A program made the translations under genes and the position numbers. Shown in pieces: positions 8,528-16,791 of a stretch of DNA of 31,205 nt (within the stretch, counting starts at the first letter, position 1; each line of letters opens with the position of its first letter). The stretch spans positions 1 to 31,205 of the forward strand of contig DHSO01000036.1 of NCBI GenBank assembly GCA_002410505.1. The letters are read 5' to 3'. Below the pieces are notes generated by a model. It was given only the letters and a program-made list of their open reading frames with translations. It was not told the origin of the DNA and did not search any database. The DNA comes from Cloacimonetes bacterium UBA5284. Lineage in GTDB: Bacteria > Cloacimonadota > Cloacimonadia > Cloacimonadales > Cloacimonadaceae.

Positions 8528-9558
8528 AGAAGGAACTTATAACGGCGGAACCAAGATTCCTGATCTACACCAATAAGGATGGTAGCATACAGATTGAAAC
8601 CAAGCTATTGGATGAAACCATCTGGCTGAGTCAAAAGCAACTGGCAGAGTTATATCAGACCACGGTTGCTAACATCAATATCCATATCCGCAACATCCTC
8701 ACAGAGGGTGAGCTAGAGCCAGACGCAGTTATTAAGGATTTTTTAATAACTGCCTCCGATGGTAAAAGCTACCATACCATGCACTACAATCTAGATATGG
8801 TTATCAGTGTGGGATATAGGATCAAATCCCAGATCGCCACCCGATTCCGCATCTGGGCCACTGAGCGGCTCAAGGAATACCTGATCAAGGGTTTCACCAT
8901 GAATGATGAACTGCTCAAAGAGGCCGGAGGCGGTTCCTATTTTGATGAACTTCTGGCCCGGATCAGGGATATCCGCTCCTCAGAAAAAGTCTTCTGGCGC
9001 AAAGTGCTGGATATCTATGCCACTAGCATAGACTATGATCCCAAGTCCGATCTATCGCGTGAGTTTTTCAAGGTCATCCAAAACAAGATGCACTGGGCGA
9101 GTCATGGCCATACTGCCGCCGAGATCATCTATCAGCGGGCTGATGCCGGCAAAGCCAATATGGGGCTCACCAACTGGCCGGGAACCCAGCTCCGTAAGGC
9201 AGATACTGAGATAGCAAAGAACTACCTGAACCAAGAAGAACTGGATCTCCTGAACAGAATTGTGAGCATGTATCTGGACTTCGCCGAGCTTCAAGCCCTG
9301 AACAGAAATCCAATGTACATGAAAGACTGGATCTCCAAGCTGGATGATTTTCTTAAACTTAGCGGTAGAGACATCCTGGAGCATGCTGGCTCCATCGCCC
9401 ATGAGGACGCAATCCAAAAAGCCCGGCTGGAGTACGAAAAATGGCATCTGGAACAGCTTGCACAGCCAACTGCAGTAGAGAAGCACTTTGTGGAAGCCCT
9501 GCAGGAAGTGAAACAAATCACTAAACAGACCAAGCCAAGGCAAAAGAGAAAGAAATGA
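8524..9558 (+). CDS. RhuM-family protein (virulence RhuM homologue)
   Basis: A 344-aa member of the RhuM family, named after a Salmonella SPI-3 gene and often found inside restriction-modification and other defense loci; its molecular function is not established. The N-terminal half (about residues 25-125) is a helix-turn-helix-like region, WLSQKQLAELYQTTVANINIHI, with the recurrent core VISVGYRIKSQIATRFRIWA. The C-terminal half holds the family signature HWASHGHTAAEIIYQRAD followed by MGLTNWPG. The C-terminus is very basic (KQTKPRQKRKK), which suits nucleic-acid binding. The start has a near-perfect ribosome binding site (AAAAGGAGG, then ATTATG) and overlaps the helicase stop; the TGA overlaps the methylase ATG. 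That coupling argues for a role in the same system, perhaps in DNA recognition or regulation. Confidence 0.85.
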   Translation: MKKELITAEPRFLIYTNKDGSIQIETKLLDETIWLSQKQLAELYQTTVANINIHIRNILTEGELEPDAVIKDFLITASDGKSYHTMHYNLDMVISVGYRIKSQIATRFRIWATERLKEYLIKGFTMNDELLKEAGGGSYFDELLARIRDIRSSEKVFWRKVLDIYATSIDYDPKSDLSREFFKVIQNKMHWASHGHTAAEIIYQRADAGKANMGLTNWPGTQLRKADTEIAKNYLNQEELDLLNRIVSMYLDFAELQALNRNPMYMKDWISKLDDFLKLSGRDILEHAGSIAHEDAIQKARLEYEKWHLEQLAQPTAVEKHFVEALQEVKQITKQTKPRQKRKK

Positions 9559-12428
9559 GTGAATATAAAATAAAAGCACCCAGGAAGCTGATAGAGGTAG
9601 CGCTCCCACTAAAAGAGATAAACGAAGCTTGTGTACGCGAGAAATCTATCCGGCATGGGCATCCTTCCACTCTACATTTGTATTGGGCAAGGCGTCCTCT
9701 GGCGGCTGCCAGAGCAGTGCTCTTTGCTCAACTGGTAAATGACCCCGGCTGGGATGAAGAGCTGAAGATTGGCTATAAGAGGAAAGCAGATGCAAACAGG
9801 GAACGGGAACGTCTCTTTGAGATCATTCGCAAACTTGTGAGGTGGGAAAACACTACCAATGAAGCTGTCCTGAATGAAGCCAGAGCCGAGATTCGCAAGA
9901 GTTGGAAAGTGACTTGCGATTTGAACAAAGACCATCCTGAAGCCTCAGAACTGTTTAACCCTGATAAACTGCCTGCCTTTCATGATCCCTTTGCCGGTGG
10001 CGGCTCCATCCCTCTGGAAGCCCAACGCCTAGGACTGGAAGCCTGGGCCAGCGACCTCAATCCGGTGGCGGTGCTGATCAACAAAGCGATGATCGAAATC
10101 CCACCCAAGTTTGTAGGCATAAGACCTATCGGCCCTATTCCAGAACATGAAAAACAGAATGAGATATCGATTAGCTGGCCTGGGGTAACCGGGCTGGCAG
10201 AAGATGTACGACGCTATGGTCATTGGGTACGGCAGGAAGCTTTTAAGCGTATAGGGCACCTCTATCCCCCCATCAAAATCACCGAAGAGATGATAACAGA
10301 ACGGCCTGATCTCGTACAATATCGAGGGAAAGAACTGACAGTAATAGCTTATATCTGGGCAAGAACCGTGAAAAGCCCTAATCCATTGTTTTCTCATGTT
10401 GATGTCCCCCTGACTTCTACCTTCCTGCTGTCTGATAAAAAGGGGAAAGAAGCCTGGATTGAGCCAATAATCGACTGCGATAATTATGAGTTTAAAGTCC
10501 GGGTTGGCATGCCGGATGATATTGAAACAATAAAGAAAGGGACTAAGGCAGCCGGTAGATCGTCAAACTTCACATGCCTCCTCTCAAATACTCCCATTGA
10601 TGGTAAGTATATTAAGGCTGAAGGGCAAGCAGGGAGAATGGGTTCAAAACTGATGGCGATCGTATGTGAGGGAAAAAACTGTAGAGTGTACATCTCTCCT
10701 GACGAGTTTCAGGAAAACCTCGCAAAATCTGCTAAACCATTATGGAGCCCAAAGCAAGAACTTGTCGGAAAAAGTGCAGACCAAGTTCCTTTGTACGGGA
10801 TGTATACTTATGGCGATTTGTTCAGCAATAGACAGATGTATGTATTAGAGTCAATCACCACAATAATTGATGATGTTTTTAAGGCAGCTATTGAAGCAAA
10901 TGATATAAAAGAAGATAATGCCATATATCAAGAGGCCATACGAACCTATTTGCATTTCTGTGTAGGTAAACTGTCAATCCAGAGTTCAGTTCTCTCAACT
11001 TGGGATTGCACTAGAGACGGGGTAAGGAGTGCTTTTGGAAGGCAAGCTCTAGCTATGGTATGGGATTATGCCGAAGTGAATATCCTAAGTGATTCCACAG
11101 GGAACTGGTTATCTATGCTAGATTGGGTGTGTAAGGCGATACAAAAACTGCCAACGCATAAGAATTGTAAAGCAGTAGTCTCCGACGCTACATCTCAGAG
11201 CATTTCAGCTAACAAGATTGTTTCTACTGATCCTCCATATTACGACAATATCATGTACGCTGATTTATCAGATTTCTTCTACGTGTTTCAAAAGAGAGCG
11301 TTGAAACCAATTTTCCCAGAGCTATTCCAGACCATTGCAACCCCAAAAGACGATGAACTGGTAGCATCGAAGTATCGCCATAAATCCAAGAAGGATGCAG
11401 AATTGTTCTTCTTGAATGGCATGATGAAGGCAATGAGCCGGATATCCCAACAATCAAACGCAGCCTTCCCGGTTACAATTTACTACGCTTTTAAACAATC
11501 AGAGACTTCAGAGGTCGGAAGCATATCTACGGGATGGTTAGCATTCCTGGAAGCGGTTATCAAATCTGAGTTTGCCATTGTAGGTACCTGGCCAATGCGA
11601 ACAGAGCTTGCCAACAAGGTTAGTGGAATAGGTAGTAATATGCTATCTTCCAGCATAATACTGGTTTGCCGAAAACGTGCATTAAATGCAGAAATGGTCA
11701 GTCGTAAAGAATTCTTACAAGAGTTAACTAAGGCTATCCCTGAAGCAATAGAAACGATGATCAACGGTAGTGAAACATCCAGTCCTGTTGCACCAGTTGA
11801 TTTAGCGCAATCAGCCATTGGGCCCGGAATGGCTGTGTATTCAAAATATAAAGCAATCTTGGAATCTGACGGTAGTCCGATGACAGTACATACCGCGCTT
11901 ATCCTCATCAACAAAGCTCTGGATGAGTATTTCAAAGAGCGGGAAGGCGATTGGGATAATGACACCCGCTTCTGCCTCCAGTGGTTCAGTGAATACGGCT
12001 GGAAAGAAGGCGTTTATGGAGAAGCCGAAGTGCTTGCCAAGGCAAAAGGGCTTTCTGTGGAAGGTGTGCGGGATAGTGGAGTCTTGATTGCCGGCAGTGG
12101 CAAAGTGCGCCTTTATCGCCCTGCTGAGTATCCCTCCGGTTGGAATCCGCTAAAAGATTATAGAACCCCTGTTTGGGAAGTGTTGCATCAGCTAATCCGG
12201 GCACATCAGAGCAGTGGAGAATCCGCAGCAGCAGTGATAGCATCTGCAGTCCCTGAGTTAGCTGCTACAGCCCGGCAACTTGCCTTTTTGCTTTATACCC
12301 TTTGTGAACGACAAGGCTGGGCAGAAGATGCCAGACCCTATAACGATCTCGTAACGGCCTGGCTCTCTATCGAAAAACAAGCTCAGGATAAGGGCATAAA
12401 AGGTGATCAGATTGAGGCTGAGTTTTAG
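9555..12428 (+). CDS. DUF1156-family adenine-specific DNA methyltransferase
   Basis: A 957-aa DNA methylase of the COG1743 type. The N-terminal DUF1156 region has the hallmark GHPSTLHLYWARRPLAAARA (about residues 34-53). SAM-binding motif I is DPFAGGGSIPLEA (144-156) and the catalytic motif IV is DPPYYDN (559-565), the DPPY form of N6-adenine or N4-cytosine amino-methylases. The long spacer between them includes the region where relatives carry a zinc ribbon; here it reads FTCLLSN and then CEGKNC, so the ribbon looks degenerate. Homologues sit next to DUF499 ATPases and large helicases in defense islands, where the methylase is taken to mark host DNA; target site and base are unknown. The start is coupled by ATGA to the RhuM gene, and the stop lies 15 nt before a 59-aa ORF. 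Confidence 0.87.
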   Translation: MSEYKIKAPRKLIEVALPLKEINEACVREKSIRHGHPSTLHLYWARRPLAAARAVLFAQLVNDPGWDEELKIGYKRKADANRERERLFEIIRKLVRWENTTNEAVLNEARAEIRKSWKVTCDLNKDHPEASELFNPDKLPAFHDPFAGGGSIPLEAQRLGLEAWASDLNPVAVLINKAMIEIPPKFVGIRPIGPIPEHEKQNEISISWPGVTGLAEDVRRYGHWVRQEAFKRIGHLYPPIKITEEMITERPDLVQYRGKELTVIAYIWARTVKSPNPLFSHVDVPLTSTFLLSDKKGKEAWIEPIIDCDNYEFKVRVGMPDDIETIKKGTKAAGRSSNFTCLLSNTPIDGKYIKAEGQAGRMGSKLMAIVCEGKNCRVYISPDEFQENLAKSAKPLWSPKQELVGKSADQVPLYGMYTYGDLFSNRQMYVLESITTIIDDVFKAAIEANDIKEDNAIYQEAIRTYLHFCVGKLSIQSSVLSTWDCTRDGVRSAFGRQALAMVWDYAEVNILSDSTGNWLSMLDWVCKAIQKLPTHKNCKAVVSDATSQSISANKIVSTDPPYYDNIMYADLSDFFYVFQKRALKPIFPELFQTIATPKDDELVASKYRHKSKKDAELFFLNGMMKAMSRISQQSNAAFPVTIYYAFKQSETSEVGSISTGWLAFLEAVIKSEFAIVGTWPMRTELANKVSGIGSNMLSSSIILVCRKRALNAEMVSRKEFLQELTKAIPEAIETMINGSETSSPVAPVDLAQSAIGPGMAVYSKYKAILESDGSPMTVHTALILINKALDEYFKEREGDWDNDTRFCLQWFSEYGWKEGVYGEAEVLAKAKGLSVEGVRDSGVLIAGSGKVRLYRPAEYPSGWNPLKDYRTPVWEVLHQLIRAHQSSGESAAAVIASAVPELAATARQLAFLLYTLCERQGWAEDARPYNDLVTAWLSIEKQAQDKGIKGDQIEAEF

Positions 12429-12443
12429 GAGTGAGGAGATATC

Positions 12444-12623
12444 ATGCTGAGGATAAATGAGCTGCTTGCCAGGGAAGAAGGCAAGACTCTGCTTTCAGGA
12501 AAGAACTCTGAACAAATGAACTTCCGAGTAGCTTCCGAGCTGTTTGCCAAGCATGGTAAACTCATTGATATGAATAAGCTTGCGAACATAAGAACTCTGC
12601 ACAAACATCAGGAGATAACATGA
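12444..12623 (+). CDS. 59-aa protein between methylase and ATPase, unknown function
   Basis: This short gene has a good ribosome binding site (GAGGAG, then ATATCATG) and ends in a TGA that overlaps the ATG of the DUF499 gene (ATGA at 12620-12623), as the other junctions in this operon do. The product begins MLRINELLAREEGKTLLSG, has a central NFRVASELFAKHGKLIDMNK stretch and ends HKHQEIT. It is small, charged and probably helical, with no cysteines, signal peptide or membrane segment. I recognise no family. Position, ribosome binding site and overlap support a real gene, perhaps an accessory subunit or adaptor for the ATPase. Confidence 0.65.
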   Translation: MLRINELLAREEGKTLLSGKNSEQMNFRVASELFAKHGKLIDMNKLANIRTLHKHQEIT

Positions 12624-15451
12624 TAAAAGCATGGCGGGACATCGCAATACCGCATCAGGACGTGCTGAGAGGCACTTTCAAACAATCAGAATTTGCAGCA
12701 GACCTTTCACGGGTACATACCGGAGATGCCAGTGAAGAATATCAAAATCCGGTTATGTTCTTTCAAAGAACTTTTATCACAGAAGGGATGAGGTTGCTGT
12801 TAGACTCAGTAATCCAGCGTCTTAGTGGAAATGGTGGTGATCCGGTTATTCAACTACAGACAGCTTTTGGGGGCGGTAAAACGCATACCATGCTGGCTGT
12901 TTATCATCTTGCCAAGGGTGATACTCCTCTATCTGAATTGCAGGGAATTCCACCAATCATTGATAAAGCCGGAGTTACTTCATTGCCCAAAGCTAAGGCG
13001 GTGGTGATTGATGGTAATCAACTCTCACCCGGTAGTCCCAGGTCACGTGATGGAATCACAGTAAACACTCTGTGGGGCGAACTTGCCTGGCAACTGGGTG
13101 GAGCAAATGGCTATGAACAAGTCAAACAAGCAGACTTAAGCGGAACATCTCCCGGCAAGGAAGATTTGATCAAGCTACTTAAGCAATATGCACCATGTGT
13201 GATTCTGGTCGATGAATTGGTGGCTTATATACGTCAATTTGAACCCGGGAAGACCTTTACAGGTGGCAGCTATGACTCTAATATCTCGTTTATCCAAGCT
13301 CTGACTGAAGCATTGAAAGCAGTGCCTAATGCGCTGATGCTGGTTTCCCTGCCAGATTCCAATCGTGAAGCAGGAAGCCAGAATGGTATCAATGTGCTCC
13401 GGACTCTGGAGCATTTCTTTGGACGCATCCAAGCTTTGTGGAAACCGGTTGCTGCAGAAGAAGCTTTTGAGATTGTCCGCCGCAGGTTGTTTACCAGTAT
13501 CACTGATCAAACTGCAATGGAAGAGACCTGCCGCACCTTTGCAGACTATTACATCGCCAATAAGAACGATTTTCCCAATGAAACCCAGGAAGTGCATTAC
13601 TATGAACGGCTGAAACAGGCTTATCCTATCCATCCTGAGATCTTTGACCGTCTCTATGAAGACTGGTCATCATTGGATAACTTCCAGAGGACACGTGGAG
13701 TGTTAAAACTGATGGCAAAGGTAATTCACAAACTCTGGATAGACGATAACAAAGACCCACTGATCATGCCGGGTAATCTGCCCTTGTATGATGCGGACGT
13801 GCGAAATGAAACGATTTATTATCTACCCCAGGGCTGGGATCCTGTCCTGGAAAGGGATATTGATGGTTCTCGCTCTGAAACTGCCCATATTGAGAAAAAT
13901 GAAGCCAGATTTGGTCAGTTACAGGCTTGCAAGAAGCTGGCTCGAACCATCTTCTTTGGATCTGCTCCTCATGCTGTGGCTCTGCACTCAGCCAGAACTT
14001 CACGTGGAATAGAATACAACAGAATCCTGCTTGGCAGTGTTCAACCAGATCAGGTGATTGGAATCTTCAAAGATGCCATGAATAGACTGGTGGACAAGCT
14101 GCATTATCTGAGCAATGCAGATAGTAAACTGTTTTGGTTTGATACACGTCCTAACCTTAGACGAGAGATGGAAGACCGCAAACGCCGTTTTAATTATAAA
14201 GACGATGTGGTGCCGGTAATCAAAGACCAACTTCAGCGCTTACTGTCCAATGGCTGTTTCGACGGAATCCACATTTTTACGCGTTCTGATGACATTCCTG
14301 ATGATTACTCGCTTCGGCTGGTTATCTTGCCACCTGATGCCTATTATCTGCGTTCTGGAGGTAGTTTTGCAGTTGGAGGCACACCGAATAGTGATGGGGC
14401 TAAGAAAATACTTACAAATCGTGGTGAACAACCAAGACTTAAACAGAACCGCTTGATCTTTCTGGCTGCGGATGGGGACGTGATAGGAAGGCTGAAAGAC
14501 CAGGTGCTAACCCTATTGGCATGGGATTCGATTCTTAAGGATATCCAGATGCTGAAGCTCAACCTCGATGTGTACCAGACAAGGCAGGCAAAAGCGGGAA
14601 AAGATGATGCCGAAAAGGCAGTTAAGCATCTGATTCGTGATACCTATCGGTGGCTTCTGATCCCTGATCAGGGTAACGCACCCGGAGATAGATTTGAGGC
14701 ACTTTCCATCAATGCTGCAGCTCAGAATTTAACTGCTGAGGTCGAGAAGGTCCTCAAGGAAAACGAACACCTGATTACTGGGTGGGCTCCCATCCATCTC
14801 AGCAATTTGCTCAAGAAATGGTTCTGGAAGGATGGTACCCATCATATGAAAGCCCAGGATGTCTGGCATAGCATGTGTTGCTATCTGTATATGCCCCGTT
14901 TGAGCAGCAATAGTGTATTCCAGGCTGCTATAAGCGCTGGCGCATCAAGCCATGAGTTCTTTGGCTTTGCCTATGGATATGATAACGATCAGTATGTAGG
15001 ATTCACGTTTGGTAACTCAACCGCTCCTATCTATGATAGCTCACTGCTCCTGATCGATCCTGGGATTGCTACAGAGCATAAGCAAAAAACAACAGGTACA
15101 CCAACTGGCGGAGCAGGAACTGGCTCAACACCCGGAGCTGGTACTGGAGGCCAGGGTACTCCTGGTAGTCAGGGTGGACCCGGTACTGGAGTCACTACAC
15201 CACCACCTACCCAACCTAAGACCAGATTACACTATTATGGACGTAAAGAACTCGATGCAACCAGGGCCAAGACAGACTTTGCCACTATCATAGATGAGAT
15301 CGTGATGCACCTGATCAAGAAACCTATGGTATCTGCATCAATCCAGATCGAAATCAAAGCAGATAACCTGGAAGGCTTCGATGAAGCTACCCAGCGCACC
15401 ATCAAAGAGAATAGCAACACACTCAAGTTTGATCTGAGTGAGTTTGAGTAG
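12620..15451 (+). CDS. DUF499-family AAA+ ATPase (COG1483)
   Basis: A 943-aa predicted P-loop ATPase of the DUF499 family, regularly found beside DUF1156 methylases in prokaryotic defense islands. Walker A is AFGGGKTHT (K87) and Walker B is VILVDELVAYI (D198, E199). The early segment with RVHTGDASEEYQNPVMFFQRTF, the SLPDSNRE strand and the HPEIFDRLYEDW region fit the family. Near the C-terminus, about residues 820-865 form a Gly/Thr/Pro-rich linker (repeats like GTGSTPGAGTGG) leading to a compact domain of about 75 residues. Its role is inferred: an ATP-driven sensor or loader working with the helicase and methylase. The ribosome binding site (AGGAG) lies inside the preceding small gene. No terminator follows immediately. 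Confidence 0.86.
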   Translation: MIKAWRDIAIPHQDVLRGTFKQSEFAADLSRVHTGDASEEYQNPVMFFQRTFITEGMRLLLDSVIQRLSGNGGDPVIQLQTAFGGGKTHTMLAVYHLAKGDTPLSELQGIPPIIDKAGVTSLPKAKAVVIDGNQLSPGSPRSRDGITVNTLWGELAWQLGGANGYEQVKQADLSGTSPGKEDLIKLLKQYAPCVILVDELVAYIRQFEPGKTFTGGSYDSNISFIQALTEALKAVPNALMLVSLPDSNREAGSQNGINVLRTLEHFFGRIQALWKPVAAEEAFEIVRRRLFTSITDQTAMEETCRTFADYYIANKNDFPNETQEVHYYERLKQAYPIHPEIFDRLYEDWSSLDNFQRTRGVLKLMAKVIHKLWIDDNKDPLIMPGNLPLYDADVRNETIYYLPQGWDPVLERDIDGSRSETAHIEKNEARFGQLQACKKLARTIFFGSAPHAVALHSARTSRGIEYNRILLGSVQPDQVIGIFKDAMNRLVDKLHYLSNADSKLFWFDTRPNLRREMEDRKRRFNYKDDVVPVIKDQLQRLLSNGCFDGIHIFTRSDDIPDDYSLRLVILPPDAYYLRSGGSFAVGGTPNSDGAKKILTNRGEQPRLKQNRLIFLAADGDVIGRLKDQVLTLLAWDSILKDIQMLKLNLDVYQTRQAKAGKDDAEKAVKHLIRDTYRWLLIPDQGNAPGDRFEALSINAAAQNLTAEVEKVLKENEHLITGWAPIHLSNLLKKWFWKDGTHHMKAQDVWHSMCCYLYMPRLSSNSVFQAAISAGASSHEFFGFAYGYDNDQYVGFTFGNSTAPIYDSSLLLIDPGIATEHKQKTTGTPTGGAGTGSTPGAGTGGQGTPGSQGGPGTGVTTPPPTQPKTRLHYYGRKELDATRAKTDFATIIDEIVMHLIKKPMVSASIQIEIKADNLEGFDEATQRTIKENSNTLKFDLSEFE

Positions 15452-15709
15452 AACATGCTACGCGCGTAGTAAATAAAACAGGAGGTGAGAATTATGCAAA
15501 ACATAATAGCAACTCTCCTACAATGGATAGCTGTATAGTGGCTAAGGTCTTAGGTGAAATACTACCTTGACCGAGAATGGCCACTATTATGGTTAGCCAT
15601 GTAGTTGGTCTTCGTAATGTTGTATAGCATATGCAGTTAACATGCGTGGAGTACCTGGGCGTGAAACACCGCCCAGGTACAAAACGTGAAGAAAGGTGGA
15701 ATGGAGATT
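15452..15709 (+). promoter_or_regulatory. Hairpin-rich leader or small-RNA region before the HEPN gene
   Basis: This 258-nt gap contains several perfect inverted repeats: CTACGCGCGTAG (15458-15469); AGGAG/CTCCT (15480-15484 and 15515-15519) enclosing ATTATG/CATAAT (15491-15496 and 15502-15507); ATAGTGGC/GCCACTAT (15535-15542 and 15580-15587); and GTACCTGGGCG/CGCCCAGGTAC (15651-15661 and 15670-15680). An optimal Shine-Dalgarno site (AGGAGGTGAG) and ATG sit inside the second structure and would start a 14-codon frame, MQNIIATLLQWIAV (15494-15538). No tRNA, known riboswitch or T-run terminator is evident. It may be an attenuator-like leader, a small regulatory RNA, or an antitoxin RNA for the HEPN gene. 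Confidence 0.5.
15651..15680. repeat. Perfect 11-bp stem-loop upstream of HEPN gene
   Basis: GTACCTGGGCG (15651-15661) and CGCCCAGGTAC (15670-15680) are perfect reverse complements around an 8-nt loop, TGAAACAC. There is no T-run on either strand, so a terminator is unlikely. It ends 29 nt before the chosen HEPN start, so it could control translation or bind a protein; as DNA it could be an operator. Confidence 0.7.
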
Positions 15710-16783
15710 ATGAGTACTAACGAATCGACAATTAACAGGTTAATGGAGGATTTTACTCAAACAACTAAATCCTCAGACGAAATCTTGAATATGGTGATGC
15801 GGGAAGAAAAAGAATTTACTCCATATGAGGTTTTGTACTTATTTCAACACCTCCTTGGCATGAAAGTAAGGTACAAACCTCATGAAAAAGTAGCTTTCAT
15901 CCTGTTCATGCAATACAAAGAAATTGAGATCGCGTTTGTGCTTAACAAATTCTCATTCGAATTTCATCAAAGTGAGACCGACGATCATAATGAAGTGTAT
16001 ACCGATATCAAGACTAAGATCAGGCAAGCGATAATTCTATCACAAAGTGAATTCATTGCAGATGCCGAAGTAGGTATAGCAGCAAGAAATGTTATACTCC
16101 CTAACTACTATATTAGGTTTGAGAGAGCATTTGAATGTTTAGAATATCAAATAGAGAATAATTTGAAAGATAGAAGTGATTGGCCTCTTAATGATCATAG
16201 AGCCGATTGCTTCATTAATTCCTATGCCCTTCATATTGTTAGTTACATGGAGCATGTTTTAACTCTGTTGTACCCCTTTTCGGATTTCTATAATTCTAGG
16301 ATTGATATCAAGAGCTTTGTATTCCAGTGCATTTATGATAAGATTGATAGTCTTTTAATGAGCTTGATGTCTGGGGATGTAGAGATTAAGGACAAAATCG
16401 CACAACTCATAAAGTATGTCCGAAACCCAATAGCCCATGGTTATCTAACTAGAGCTTATTTCGGTGATGTCTTGATTCCGGATATTGGATTTATTCCCAT
16501 GTCATACAGTAATTATACACTGAGTTCGCAGAATTATCCATTCTTCCCAGTGAACCTTGAACATCAATATTCTGAGATGAGAGAAATCAAGGATAGTTTT
16601 GATAATCTTGTGGTGAAGCTTTACCCTAGTGCGACTACAATCATAAAATCAGGGTTAAGTATTAAATGTGATCCAGTGTCCAGACAAGAGTACGTATTGG
16701 CAATCCAGGATAGTGATACCACGAATGACTTCATTTCAAGGGAACAACACAAAGTAGATATTATGATGAACATGGACTGGTAA
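15710..16783 (+). CDS. HEPN-domain protein, predicted ribonuclease toxin
   Basis: A 357-aa, largely alpha-helical protein with no close relative I can name. Its key feature is YVRNPIAHG: R238 and H243 form the R-X4-H motif of HEPN ribonucleases, placed after helical stretches with HIVSYMEHVLTLLYPF, as in Abi-like and toxin HEPN proteins. I chose ATG 15710 (MSTNESTINRLMEDF), which has GGTGGA 9 nt upstream and GGAG closer; in-frame starts at 15686 (GTG) and 15701 (ATG) are less well placed. The helicase gene follows after only 8 nt. The gene is visibly A+T-richer than the preceding operon, which suggests separate acquisition. By family, HEPN effectors cut RNA to stop phage growth; that activity and any phage trigger are inferred. 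Confidence 0.75.
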   Translation: MSTNESTINRLMEDFTQTTKSSDEILNMVMREEKEFTPYEVLYLFQHLLGMKVRYKPHEKVAFILFMQYKEIEIAFVLNKFSFEFHQSETDDHNEVYTDIKTKIRQAIILSQSEFIADAEVGIAARNVILPNYYIRFERAFECLEYQIENNLKDRSDWPLNDHRADCFINSYALHIVSYMEHVLTLLYPFSDFYNSRIDIKSFVFQCIYDKIDSLLMSLMSGDVEIKDKIAQLIKYVRNPIAHGYLTRAYFGDVLIPDIGFIPMSYSNYTLSSQNYPFFPVNLEHQYSEMREIKDSFDNLVVKLYPSATTIIKSGLSIKCDPVSRQEYVLAIQDSDTTNDFISREQHKVDIMMNMDW

Positions 16784-16791
16784 CAAATCCA

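Noticed and set aside
9052..9609. Minus-strand frame of 185 codons opposite the RhuM gene
   Set aside because: Spans the overlap of two well-supported coupled genes and has no family signature.
15494..15538. 14-codon ORF with ideal Shine-Dalgarno as a type I toxin gene
   Set aside because: Shorter than known type I toxins and not clearly a membrane helix; kept only as part of the structured leader.
15452..15709. CRISPR array or retron RNA
   Set aside because: No regularly spaced identical repeats, and no cas or reverse transcriptase gene nearby.
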